A stretch of 64,000 nucleotides of DNA from Schleiferilactobacillus perolens DSM 12744. GTDB lineage: Bacteria; Bacillota; Bacilli; Lactobacillales; Lactobacillaceae. Positions 1 to 9,300 of the stretch are shown piece after piece. The notes below the pieces were generated by a model. That model was given only the letters and a program-made list of their open reading frames with translations. It did not search any database and had not been told where the DNA came from. Position numbers and translations under genes: made by a program. The DNA lies in assembly GCF_001435585.1 (NCBI RefSeq), contig NZ_AZEC01000004.1, positions 119,739-183,738 on the forward strand, written 5' to 3'. Each line of letters starts with the position of its first letter. The stretch's first letter is position 1.

Positions 1-76
1 CCAGGCAAAAAACCTAAGTACGGGTTTTCTGCCTGGCCTGCCTTCTGACGCCGCTTCTAACCGGTCGGCTTCCACC
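1..76. repeat. Palindromic intergenic repeat R2, copy a (cut by window edge)
   Basis: The first 36 bases form an inverted repeat: CCAGGCA and AAAACC pair with GGTTTT and TGCCTGG around a TAAGTAC loop. The following bases (CTGCCTTCTG, then CTAACCGGTC) match the right half of a second copy at 53786-53884, where the left half of the palindrome is present. So this is the same element with its left arm outside the window. It ends just before the ntdP promoter. The element has no coding content. Confidence 0.7.
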
Positions 77-98
77 CTCTCTGCCTTTCTGCTATAAT
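70..98 (+). promoter_or_regulatory. Candidate ntdP promoter
   Basis: A perfect -10 hexamer TATAAT lies at 93-98. A weak -35 (TTCCAC, 70-75) lies 17 bases upstream. Transcription would begin near 104-106, which argues against the GTG at 104 as the start codon and for the GTG at 137. Confidence 0.45.
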
Positions 99-136
99 TT
101 TAGGTGACTAACAGTTCCACGAAAGCTGGGTTCGCA

Positions 137-673
137 GTGCATCTTCCCAAGGAAGGAGACTATATTGCGATTCAGAGTTACAAGCATGATGGGAGTTTAC
201 ATCGTACCTGGCGGGACACAATGGTGTTGAAGACAAGTGAGAATTCGCTGATCGGCTGTAATGATCACACGCTCGTGACCGAAGCGGATGGCCGTCATTG
301 GCTGACGCGGGAACCGGCAATTGTCTACTTTCACCGTAAATATTGGTTCAACATCATCGCGATGATCCGCGAGAATGGCGTGTCGTATTACTGTAACTTG
401 GCCAGCCCATTCGTGATCGACCGCGAAGCACTGAAGTATATTGATTACGATCTTGATGTGAAGGTGTTTCCAGATGGTGAGAAGCGGCTGTTGGACGTGG
501 ACGAATATGAAGCCCATGCCAAGCGCTGGTCGTATTCACCAGAGATCGACCATATCCTCAAAGAGAACGTGAAGATCCTAGTTGATTGGATCAACGAGGG
601 CAAAGGACCATTTTCCCAGGCGTATATCGACATCTGGTATCAACGATACATGGAATTGTCCCATCGCCGCTGA
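137..673 (+). CDS. ntdP: Nucleoside tri-/diphosphate phosphatase, DUF402 family
   Basis: About 178 residues, the usual length for the NtdP/YgaC (DUF402) family, which hydrolyses nucleoside tri- and diphosphates in the cytoplasm. The family signature is intact: [14 protein letters not shown] near residue 12, REPAIVYFH at about 58-66, and the acidic [13 protein letters not shown] stretch. The frame opens further up at GTG 104, but that codon sits at the expected transcription start with no ribosome site. GTG 137 gives a protein beginning MHLPKEGD, as in relatives, although its SD is weak. The gene stands alone between repeat R2 and a terminator. Confidence 0.9.
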   Translation: MHLPKEGDYIAIQSYKHDGSLHRTWRDTMVLKTSENSLIGCNDHTLVTEADGRHWLTREPAIVYFHRKYWFNIIAMIRENGVSYYCNLASPFVIDREALKYIDYDLDVKVFPDGEKRLLDVDEYEAHAKRWSYSPEIDHILKENVKILVDWINEGKGPFSQAYIDIWYQRYMELSHRR

Positions 674-700
674 TTGTGATAATAGTCTCTTAACCAACCA

Positions 701-725
701 AGCCGGGGCGTGCCTCCGGCTTTTA
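701..725 (+). terminator. Rho-independent terminator after ntdP
   Basis: AGCCGG pairs with CCGGCT around a short loop and is followed by a T-rich run. It lies between the ntdP stop and the SD of the next gene. Confidence 0.65.
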
Positions 726-751
726 TCTTAATTAAAGGAGAAATATGCAAA

Positions 752-1273
752 ATGGCAGAAATTAAAGACGTGGGTGCGATGCGGATGATCGGTTATCCGT
801 ATTTACCCACCATGATGGATGGTAACGGCAGTTTTTACTCCGCATGGGAGGAATTCATGCACAGTGATGCCCCGAAACAATTGGATGCCCACCAAACCGG
901 AGAAAAGAACCGCACGGCATTGATCGTGTTTTCCCCTTATTCCTTTGTGTATTACATCGGTTCGCTTTTTCCAGTGGGCACCAAATCGTTCGGTGATTTT
1001 GTCACTTTTGATTTACCTGACAGCAAGGCGGCGGTGCATACCGAACCGGCGGATACGGTGATTTATCAGATCGGGGTCAACCAGGGGATTGAACGCCTCA
1101 TGAAGCAGTTCACCGAAGCAGAGCTGGAAATTCCCAAGCACTTGGCGTTGACCAGCCATCCATACTTAGTGCAACGTTGGGATTTGGACGATCAGAGCCA
1201 AGTGCACGATCATTCTGGGATTATGTATATTGGCGAAGAGCAGGATAGTCATCCAGACGAGTACGACGACTGA
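752..1273 (+). CDS. Hypothetical protein, possibly GyrI/effector-binding-like
   Basis: 173 residues. The ATG at 752 is preceded by AAAGGAG (734-740), so the upstream extension of the frame is not used. The protein is soluble and acidic at the C-terminus (EEQDSHPDEYDD), with no signal peptide or membrane segment. The middle part (SLFPVGTKSFGDFVTFDLP, then a predicted helix and a closing strand) loosely resembles GyrI-like small-molecule-binding folds, but I do not recognise the family with confidence. It is a single-gene unit with a terminator on each side. Confidence 0.7.
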   Translation: MAEIKDVGAMRMIGYPYLPTMMDGNGSFYSAWEEFMHSDAPKQLDAHQTGEKNRTALIVFSPYSFVYYIGSLFPVGTKSFGDFVTFDLPDSKAAVHTEPADTVIYQIGVNQGIERLMKQFTEAELEIPKHLALTSHPYLVQRWDLDDQSQVHDHSGIMYIGEEQDSHPDEYDD

Positions 1274-1383
1274 TCTGGATTGCGGTGCTCAGTGGATGAC
1301 TAGGTTGTACACTTCTGTCTTTTATCCACTATTCGTAACGGCGTGATGGCACTTATCCGTGGCACAACAAATTCAACTCATTA

Positions 1384-1421
1384 GACCGGGTCAAGCAGAA
1401 ATTGCAATGACCCGGTTTTTT
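1384..1421 (+). terminator. Rho-independent terminator
   Basis: ACCGGGTCA at 1385-1393 pairs with TGACCCGGT and is followed by six T. It lies about 110 bases after the stop of the upstream hypothetical gene. The rest of the 1274-1557 gap shows nothing else clear apart from the SD of the TetR gene. Confidence 0.8.
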
Positions 1422-1557
1422 CTTGGCGGTGTTTTACAAGTGTCCATGATTATGCTGTTGAAAATTCCAGGTCATCATGCTAATGTATGACCAAGCATTG
1501 TCTTAACGATAATCATCTGAATTTGAATATTGTTCATCGCCTTGGAGGTTGATTTTA

Positions 1558-2151
1558 GTGAAATATGATCTAGCAAAGCCACTTACCCGTGGAGCCCGTC
1601 GTACTTTGGGTGATTTCACGGATACGTTGTTGCAGTTGGCGGCGGAGAAAAGCTTCGATCAGATCAGTGTGAATGAACTGTGTCAGCGTGCTGATTACCC
1701 CCGGGCCACTTTCTACAATTATTTTGACGACAAGTACGATTTACTGGATTATTGCTGGTTGCATATCAGTCAAGAATTTCAATTTTTACCCGCACCGGCC
1801 GATGGGAAAGAGAACTCGGATCTGCTAATGTATTTTGACCGACTATTTGCGGCATTAAAACAGAAGCTACCGACTTTTTCGACGATCATGAAATTTAATC
1901 CAGTGGATGGTACGCTGGTGAACAGTTTCATCAGTTTCTTTCGCGGCAAACTACGCGTCGTGGTATCCAGTTGTCAAATTTTGCAAACACCGGACTTGCC
2001 TCCGGAACTCGCGGCGGAACATGTAGCTAATTCGATTTTATTATTGATTGAATGGGTGTTTTTGAAAAATCATGTGGTATCCCAAGAACAATTGCATCAG
2101 TACCTTTTTCAATTGCTCGGGATAGTCAAAATTCCCGATGAATCAATTTAG
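1558..2151 (+). CDS. TetR/AcrR family transcriptional regulator
   Basis: 197 residues starting at GTG 1558, nine bases after a GGAGG ribosome site at 1544-1548. The longer frame from TTG 1549 would overlap that site. The N-terminal helix-turn-helix is typical of TetR: ISVNELCQRADYPRATFYNYFDDKYDLLDYCW at about residues 36-67. The C-terminal two thirds is helical and would bind the ligand. It sits beside two SDR genes and a flavin oxidoreductase, whose shared upstream region contains a good palindrome (3024-3053), so it probably represses that module. The ligand is unknown. Confidence 0.85.
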   Translation: MKYDLAKPLTRGARRTLGDFTDTLLQLAAEKSFDQISVNELCQRADYPRATFYNYFDDKYDLLDYCWLHISQEFQFLPAPADGKENSDLLMYFDRLFAALKQKLPTFSTIMKFNPVDGTLVNSFISFFRGKLRVVVSSCQILQTPDLPPELAAEHVANSILLLIEWVFLKNHVVSQEQLHQYLFQLLGIVKIPDESI

Positions 2152-2158
2152 CCCAAAG

Positions 2159-2208
2159 TAAAGACGATATGATCCCTGAAGTGTTCGGGATCTTACCGTC
2201 TTTTTTTG
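2159..2208. terminator. Terminator between converging TetR and SDR genes
   Basis: AAGACG and GATCCC on the left arm pair with CGGGATC and CGTCTT on the right, followed by seven T in the plus direction. The hairpin separates the TetR gene from the convergent SDR gene and may serve both strands. Confidence 0.75.
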
Positions 2209-2218
2209 TCCGCGGTAC

Positions 2219-2980
2219 TTAGATGGCAGAAAAATGAACGATCAATTCGGTCGGCAGTATCTTGGCGACCACGCGATACGTTTTATAAAACCAGTTCATC
2301 GTGTAGGATCCTTTGCCGGCCATGGCGGCACGGACAGTGCGGTGGGCAAAGAGGGGAACGTCTAAACTTGGCACCAGGTTAAAGACACCTTCGCGTTTGC
2401 CCGTGTTTAACTTCTGATCCATCTCCGTCTTCATCCGGCCAGGCAAGGCTGTGCATACATTGATTCCGGCGGGCCGCAATTCTTCCCGCAGGCCGTAAGA
2501 GAAGCTGGCGATATAGGCCTTCGTGGCACTGTAAACATCCATGTGCGGATTAGGTGCAAAAGAAGAAGCAGACGAGACGTTTAAAATAAATCCGCCCTTT
2601 TGTATGTAAGGCAGACACAAGCGGGTGAGGGCAGTTGTGCCCTTGACATTCAGATTGCACATGGCGATGAGGTATTTCAGAGGCACATCGGCCACATCGC
2701 CATTGAAGGCGACCCCCGCATTGTTAATTAAGGCATAGATATGGGGCTTTTCTTCAGCCAGAAGTATTTCGAGGGTGGTGTAACTTTCATCCAGTGTCAA
2801 ATCCAGCGGAATAATTTTGAAATTCATGTCGGGGTAGTCTGCTTGAATCTCCTGCAGGCGTTCTTCTCGGCGAGCAATCATCCAAATTTCATCAATCGCC
2901 GGATATTCAGAGATTAATGCGGGGACATACTGGCGGCCCAGGCCTGATGTAGTACCGCTAATGACGGCAATTCGTTTCAA
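2219..2980 (-). CDS. SDR family NAD(P)-dependent oxidoreductase
   Basis: 253 residues with a classical short-chain dehydrogenase layout: Rossmann motif SGTTSGLGR at 8-16, NNAG at 86-89, catalytic Ser near 136, and Tyr150/Lys154 in YSATK. The C-terminal segment (about 225-253) is hydrophobic and basic (FYKTYRVVAKILP) and is shared with the second SDR at 5434-6195, so the two are paralogs. The substrate is unknown. It is transcribed away from the flavin oxidoreductase, and the two share a 264-base control region. Its direction and neighbours suggest the same TetR regulon. Confidence 0.88.
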   Translation of the reverse strand: MKRIAVISGTTSGLGRQYVPALISEYPAIDEIWMIARREERLQEIQADYPDMNFKIIPLDLTLDESYTTLEILLAEEKPHIYALINNAGVAFNGDVADVPLKYLIAMCNLNVKGTTALTRLCLPYIQKGGFILNVSSASSFAPNPHMDVYSATKAYIASFSYGLREELRPAGINVCTALPGRMKTEMDQKLNTGKREGVFNLVPSLDVPLFAHRTVRAAMAGKGSYTMNWFYKTYRVVAKILPTELIVHFSAI

Positions 2981-3003
2981 AAGAGATCATCCTTTCTATC
3001 ACA

Positions 3004-3135
3004 CACAATTGTGCACGGATTGATTGCATATGTCCTCATTTGGACACATGCAAACATCAAATCACAGCATAACGGATTTGATCCAGTAAATTCAATATAC
3101 AGTATTAATAGAACGTACATAATTGGACATATCAT
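3004..3135. promoter_or_regulatory. Candidate TetR operator region between SDR and flavin oxidoreductase genes
   Basis: TTGCATATGTCC (3024-3035) and GGACACATGCAA (3042-3053) form a 12-bp inverted repeat with one mismatch and a 6-base spacer, about 45-75 bases upstream of the SDR start. A half site GGACATAT recurs at 3125-3132 on the oxidoreductase side. A perfect CACAATTGTG palindrome is at 3004-3013. The adjacent TetR gene makes it the likely ligand-responsive regulator; this is inference. Confidence 0.5.
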
Positions 3136-3277
3136 AGAAAACGAAAAAAAGTAATCTAATGTTCAATATTGTATCTTGCAATACCAATTGCCATCTGGCT
3201 AACATCTATAGTGTACGGGCAAGTGTAAACCGTCACAGGATGAGTTGATGCCAAGCACAGTCGAAAGGGTGGATACG

Positions 3278-5398
3278 ATGAGTAATTATCCAAAACTTTT
3301 TTCACCAATGAAAATTAACCAGCTCACAATCAAGAATCGGGCTGTGATGACCGCGATGGGTGTCGGGCTGGCAAACGAAGATGGGACCGCGTCGGACCGC
3401 AACGTCCAATATTTTAGGGAACGGGCAGAAGGCGGCGTCGGTCTGATTATTACCGAGTACACCCGGGTGAATGAAAAGGATGCTATTGTCTCCCCTAAAC
3501 AACTGGCGATGTCCAGTGATAAGGATATCGCGCCGTTTCGTAAAGTCGCCGATGCGGTCCACGCAGCCGGCGCGAGAATCTTTATTCAGCTGAATCATCC
3601 GGGCCGGCAAAATGTGCCGATATGGCCGGCGCTGTGGCCGACCAGTAATCGATTGGCCAAAGTGATTCCGGGTTATTGGAAGATGTTTTACAAGGTCATG
3701 GGTAAAAATGACCGGAGCAGTCTAGAAGAGCCCAAGATGTACAACTTTATGAATCGGCATTTTAAACCACTCGTCGCCCCGAGTAACGTTCCGGCCGGGT
3801 TGGGTTTTTCGTCTTTTGGTCATTTCAAAATTCATCCGCTGACTGTCGACGAGATACATAAAATTGAACAGCAATTCGCGGATGCCGCGGTTCGGGCCAG
3901 TAAAGCCGGCGCGGATGGCGTCGAAGTCCATGCGGGTCATGGTTATTTGTTGACGCAATTTTTGAGTCCATACACGAATATCCGAACCGACGAATATGGC
4001 GGCAGCACGGAGAATCGTGCCCGCATTGTGAAAGAAATCATTGCGGCGATTCGGGAACGGCTGGGGGCTGACTTCCCAATTTCAGTCAGACTCACCGTCA
4101 ATGAATTTTACTCCAAGATTGGTTACCCTGACCAGGGCATCAAGTTGGATGAAGGGGTTAAATTAGCCAAACTGATCGAGTCGTATGGTGCCGATGCACT
4201 CAATGTCACGATCGGTAACTCGGATACGCAAGTGATGATCAGTGAACCAGTGACTTACGCGCCCAGTTGGCGGCAACCGTTAGTCAAGGCCGTCAAAGAA
4301 GCGGTCTCGATTCCAGTGATTGCTGTGGGGGTCATTCGGACTCCGGACCAGGCAGAAAAAATTCTCGAATCCGGCAACCAAGACTTTATTGGACTGGCCC
4401 GAGCATTACTGGCAGATCCTTTATGGATGAAAAAAGCCCAGTATGGCACGCCTGAACTCATCAGTCGGTGTATTGGCTGTCTGGTGTGTCAAGAGAGCTA
4501 TGAAGCCGGACAAAGTACGCGGACACCGACGATGTGTGCGGTCAATCCCCGCATGGGCCGGGAAACCCTGTATGCCCAAAATGCCGGTAAAGACGGTAAT
4601 AATCGCCAAGTCGTCGTCATCGGGGCCGGCCCTGCTGGCCTAACAGTGGCTCGTGAATTGGCGTTGCGCAACTTTAAAGTGAATGTATTTGAAAAAGAAG
4701 ATCAGCCCGGTGGCCAGAATCGGTTAGCCGTGGCACCGCCGCACAAGGAAATGATTGGCTGGTCGTATATCGATTTGGAGACGCAAGCCAAGCATTATGG
4801 GGCGTCTTTCCACTACGGTACCGAGGCCACCCGGGTAATCGTTGAATCTTATCACCCGTATGCGGTCTTCGTGGCGACTGGCGGCAGTGCCTCCAAGCCG
4901 CCCATTCCGGGTGCAGACCAAGATTTCGTCACGACCACGACCCCCATTCTTGAGAAGCAAGTCACATATGAGGGCAAACGAATCGTTGTGGTGGGTTCCG
5001 GCATGACTGGTTTGGAAACTTCAGAAATGTTAGTGGAGCAAGGCAACCAAGTGACCATTGTGGAAATGGCCGAAAAGATTCCCCCAGGTGGCTTTGCTCC
5101 GAGTGTTTGGGATGTGGAGTCGCGGATGCGCGCTGGTAATGTCCAATATCTGACTGGGCGTCGATTAGTTTCCATCAATCCCGACCACACAGTGACAACG
5201 GTCCAAAAAGATAACGTCCGAGAAATTTTGACGGCTGATGAGGTCGTTCTGTCCTTAGGCGTTCGGCCGGTGAACGGTTTGGTGAAAGAGCTGGCTGGCG
5301 TATGTGAGCACATCACCCCGGTGGGCGATGCCATTCACGCGGGCCGGATCAAAGATGCGATTCATACCGGCTTTAAAGCAGCCCGGGCATTGGTATAA
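3278..5398 (+). CDS. Old-yellow-enzyme type NADH:flavin oxidoreductase (2-enoate / 2,4-dienoyl-CoA reductase-like)
   Basis: About 706 residues. An N-terminal FMN TIM barrel (about 1-370) carries VEVHAGHGYLLTQFLSP. It is followed by an iron-sulfur cysteine set C398, C401, C404 and C420 (spacing x2, x2, x15), then an FAD/NAD(P)-binding half with VVVIGAGPAGLT near 445 and VVVVGSGMTGLE near 569. This is the 2-enoate / 2,4-dienoyl-CoA reductase architecture, which reduces activated C=C bonds using Fe-S, FMN and FAD. ATG 3278 follows AAAGGGTGG and gives the usual MSNYPKLFSPM start; ATG 3248 is an alternative. It is followed 35 bases later by an SDR gene, forming a likely operon. Confidence 0.9.
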   Translation: MSNYPKLFSPMKINQLTIKNRAVMTAMGVGLANEDGTASDRNVQYFRERAEGGVGLIITEYTRVNEKDAIVSPKQLAMSSDKDIAPFRKVADAVHAAGARIFIQLNHPGRQNVPIWPALWPTSNRLAKVIPGYWKMFYKVMGKNDRSSLEEPKMYNFMNRHFKPLVAPSNVPAGLGFSSFGHFKIHPLTVDEIHKIEQQFADAAVRASKAGADGVEVHAGHGYLLTQFLSPYTNIRTDEYGGSTENRARIVKEIIAAIRERLGADFPISVRLTVNEFYSKIGYPDQGIKLDEGVKLAKLIESYGADALNVTIGNSDTQVMISEPVTYAPSWRQPLVKAVKEAVSIPVIAVGVIRTPDQAEKILESGNQDFIGLARALLADPLWMKKAQYGTPELISRCIGCLVCQESYEAGQSTRTPTMCAVNPRMGRETLYAQNAGKDGNNRQVVVIGAGPAGLTVARELALRNFKVNVFEKEDQPGGQNRLAVAPPHKEMIGWSYIDLETQAKHYGASFHYGTEATRVIVESYHPYAVFVATGGSASKPPIPGADQDFVTTTTPILEKQVTYEGKRIVVVGSGMTGLETSEMLVEQGNQVTIVEMAEKIPPGGFAPSVWDVESRMRAGNVQYLTGRRLVSINPDHTVTTVQKDNVREILTADEVVLSLGVRPVNGLVKELAGVCEHITPVGDAIHAGRIKDAIHTGFKAARALV

Positions 5399-5433
5399 AG
5401 ACATTTAAACAAATCAGAAAGTGAGGTTTTGAT

Positions 5434-6195
5434 ATGGAAATTGCAATTGTGACTGGCGCATCCTCGGGTTTAGGCCGTGAATATGTGCGGGCAGTGGCCG
5501 ATAAATTACCCAATCTGGATGAAATTTGGATCGTGGCCCGCCGTAAAGAGCGGTTGATTGAGTTGGCGCAAAGTATTCCCGGACGGCGTTTTCGCATATT
5601 ACCTTACGACTTGACCGATCCGGACTCCTTTCGCAAACTACACGGCTTGTTAGCACGGGAGAAGCCGCATGTTCACTTACTGATTAATGATGCCGGTTAT
5701 TTATGTAATGGGCCGTTAACTGAAGTGCCCATCGAGAAGCAGCGGCAAATGGTCGCCCTCAACGCGGTGGCCCCGATGGCACTAGTCAATACAGTGCTTC
5801 CGTATGTGCATCGCGGGGACACCATGATTAACGTCTCCTCTGTCGGCGGTTTCTCGCCATCACCGAACATGGTGGTCTATGGCGCCACTAAGTCGTTCCT
5901 CTCGTTTTACACGAAGGGATTACATGCCGAGTTGCGGCATCGCGGCATTCATGTCTTGGCCTTAGAACCAGGCAACATGCACACGGCGTTATACAACGGG
6001 GGAGATTCCGATAATGATAAGAAGAGCATCGTGGGCTTGTTGCCGTTTCTGGATTTACCGCAAGTGACTCGCCGGTCTTTGACCTTTGCCCAGTGGGGAT
6101 GGATGGTGTATACGCCGAGAATGTTCTATAAAGCCTATCGCGTCTTAGCCGCCCTGGTCCCGGATGCAGTGTTGTCGTATTTCATTCAGGTTTAG
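5434..6195 (+). CDS. SDR family oxidoreductase, paralog of 2219-2980
   Basis: 253 residues, with an SD (AAAGTGAGG) upstream of ATG 5434. It has TGASSGLGR at 7-15, Tyr149/Lys153 in YGATK, and NDAG in place of the usual NNAG. It matches the divergent SDR in length and in the FYKAYRVLAALVP tail. It directly follows the flavin oxidoreductase and probably works with it on a carbonyl or alcohol partner of the enone substrate. A small GACCAA / TTGGTC hairpin at 6207-6222 follows the gene, without a T run. Confidence 0.88.
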   Translation: MEIAIVTGASSGLGREYVRAVADKLPNLDEIWIVARRKERLIELAQSIPGRRFRILPYDLTDPDSFRKLHGLLAREKPHVHLLINDAGYLCNGPLTEVPIEKQRQMVALNAVAPMALVNTVLPYVHRGDTMINVSSVGGFSPSPNMVVYGATKSFLSFYTKGLHAELRHRGIHVLALEPGNMHTALYNGGDSDNDKKSIVGLLPFLDLPQVTRRSLTFAQWGWMVYTPRMFYKAYRVLAALVPDAVLSYFIQV

Positions 6196-6345
6196 CCTGA
6201 AATCATGACCAACAGATTGGTCTAAATCATACATACAAACAGATTGACTGACGAAGGCACCCGGGGGGTAGTGCGAGTCATGCGCGGTTTACTGCGTCAC
6301 TCACTGATTTTATGTCGTATTGGAACAAATCAATTAAGGAGTAAG

Positions 6346-9300
6346 ATGATTTCTATGAGGAAGAGACTGTTAGGATTATTTGGGGCAGCCTTGTTTTGGG
6401 GAACCATACTGATCGGTGTATTCGGTATGACAACCAGTGATTCCCAGGCGGCTACTTTGGGAGATCCGCTGCAAAATCAAAATATGAAAGGCACGGGCGG
6501 CACTGGCACTGGCTCGGCTTCACTGGATGGTACCACCCCCTGGAGCATGTATGAAATTCCGGGTTTGAACCGGAATCATACCAGTAGCGAGGGCTCTTTT
6601 GTGCAATGGGGGTACAAAGGATGGCCCAATGCCTCGACAGGGACGCCATTGGCCTATGCTTGGGACAGCAGTAAGAGTGATGCGGCTAATGCCACGGCAA
6701 ATTATAACGCTTGGACCAAAGGCCAAACCGAGTCACCCATTGCGATTCAATTTCAAAATAAAGTTGCCAATCATGGGTCGGCTTATTTTGCGCTGAATTA
6801 TGTCGACAAAGACTATTTGGTTGATTTTGGTAATGGTGATGACGCCTCGGACGTGGCTAAAGCTTGGGCGACTCAGTCGACTACGCCAACCCAGAAAGCA
6901 GAAGTATTCAATCCCATGGGTGTCAATTCCAAGATGAATAGTTCAATGCAGCTGGATACCGCCAACGGCCAATCATTCTCTGGCGGGTACGTGCAGGCAA
7001 CAGGTAATGTCCCGATCAAAGCGGCCATCGCGGCCCAATCACCAACCACCGTGGATGCCCAAATGGCCGGTAACTGGGCAGTGATGGTGCGTGTCCGAGT
7101 CGCTGCAGGGATGGCCGCCAAGTCCTTGGCGGCCAGTATTGATTGGGCCAGGTCGTACTACTTTTTAAGTGTTGATTCAGTTTCCTTTTTGGGTATTACG
7201 GGAGCTTCAGTCAATATTAACTTTCCGTTGCAATTCGATCATCATGTGTATTTAGATCCAAACAATTCCCAACAGTTTTTCTTGAAGGTCAAGGGGATTC
7301 CATACAATGTCGTCAATAAAGATGGGTTTGATTTTGCCAATACTTATGGTCGTCAACTGCAGTTGCAAAATGGCAATGCCGATTACCAGGATTATTTAAA
7401 TAATCGCTCTTTGAAGTCATTGCAAACCGGCGCGACAAAAGCAGCATATTACCTGGATTTCCTGAGTGGTTATAACTCAAACACTGGTGGTAACAATGCC
7501 AATTCTCACTCGGAAACTGCCGGGATGTTGTTGGGCGGTGACGGGGCCCACAATTATGGCAGTGAGACAAATCCTAACTGGCAACCGCGATTTTCTCCGC
7601 AGTATGGCGATAAGCTTTCGACGACGAATACGGTTTGGGATCCGCTGGGCGGTATCGTCGGCAATAATTCCGACGTTACCGGTAATTGGCTTCAGCCCGG
7701 TAGGAGCCCAGTTTACAATACAGGCGCCACTGGCCGAATGATCTCAATGCTGAATGCTGCAACTACCAACCAGCCGGCTTGGCGCAGTTTGATATCAGGT
7801 TTTTTTGGATTAGGCAGATTGATTCTGCAGTCAGTTGTTTCGTACTTTACCTCGCAGGCTTTTACCGGCAATGCGCATATCAACTTTGCTTTTGATATGT
7901 CTAAATATTCTGCTGGGACCAGCAAAGAGGAGCAGGCCATCACCAAGGGCCGATTACCCGCGGCACCCAACGCGGATGGGACATTTAATATCCACGATGG
8001 TAGTACAGCGGATCCGATTCAAATCAAGATGTATGATTCCTCTGATCTGGTTGATCCCTACAGCACACTGAAGGGCTTAGACCGTTCTAACACGGATGAA
8101 GATGGTGCCCTGCGTAAAGCGTTGCATGTCGTGCCACAGGATAAAGATGCCGGGCAAAACGGTCAATCGAAGAGTTCTGGGGAAACACCAGCGGATTATG
8201 CCGTGATTAATGCGGCCAATGAAACTGATCTGGACAGCAAGGGGACTAACTATCCGGTGTATACGAACTTTACTTCCTGGACCGGCGCCATTGTGCCGTA
8301 TGATCGAATGCACTGGACGGATGATTCCGGTTCCGATAATCAAGAAACCCAGTTTACCGATACGATGCACTCCGATGGGAAATTAGGCAACGATATTGAT
8401 CACCGGACGGCTTCACCGGATGCCGGGAACGACGGTATTTTAGTGAATGATGGTCAAGGTACCAAGTTTAAGGTACAGACACGAGAAAAATATTTGACCG
8501 AAACCAATGGGTATGGCGGCAATGAGAACCTGCCTCAATTGACTGGGAGCACGTTAAACAAGGCCGGTTTAATTTGGCCGGATCGGTATGCGAATGTTTA
8601 CCAGTATTACGACTACAGCAGCAATACCGTGAACACCCGTACCGTGGATGTTGAACCTGTTAAGTATGACAAGCAGGATGCTGAAGTGTCTGTCAAGTCA
8701 GCTAGTAATTTAAGTGGTAAGCAGATAACCGGTAACTTGAATGGTCAGACGTGGGCTTACACCGGGACATTGGATGGTTATCCACTGGCGGATGCGTCAA
8801 TTAACCTAAGTCAAACCTTTAACCCGGTGATGCTTTTAAAGACGTCGGCGCTGATTCTGCTGTATCGCAGTCAAGTCAGCGGCACGAATCACTACAAGCG
8901 GCAGTTGGGCTATTGGCGGGATACGCTGGCCTCCGCGGCCGGTGGCGACACGATGCAACTGAAGTTCATTCCAAACATCGGTTCGACGAATGATCAAACG
9001 ACGAATGTGAATAACTTGGCGGCCAGCACGACCAGTCAACCGATTCTCGGTGATTGGTCAGCCAGTAATCCGCTTGCTCAGCCAGGAACCACGATCCCAA
9101 CCAGTGACGGCATAACCGCCAGCTATCAGTTACCGCTCAAAACAATGGACAGCGCCAATTTCTTCCAGGGCAGCGGGACGTTGACGCGGAACGGGCCGAT
9201 TAGTGCTGTCAATGGTTATTCTGTGGCGGCTGGTGTGGATAACACCGCCAGCGACAGTTATGATCTTTTCCTAGTGAATGGTGACGACACCAAGCAATAC

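Noticed and set aside
3302..3610. Long minus-strand frames inside the flavin oxidoreductase, and comparable shadows in clpE, prfC and ptsI
   Set aside because: They lie opposite strongly conserved enzymes, lack SDs, and arise from codon bias.
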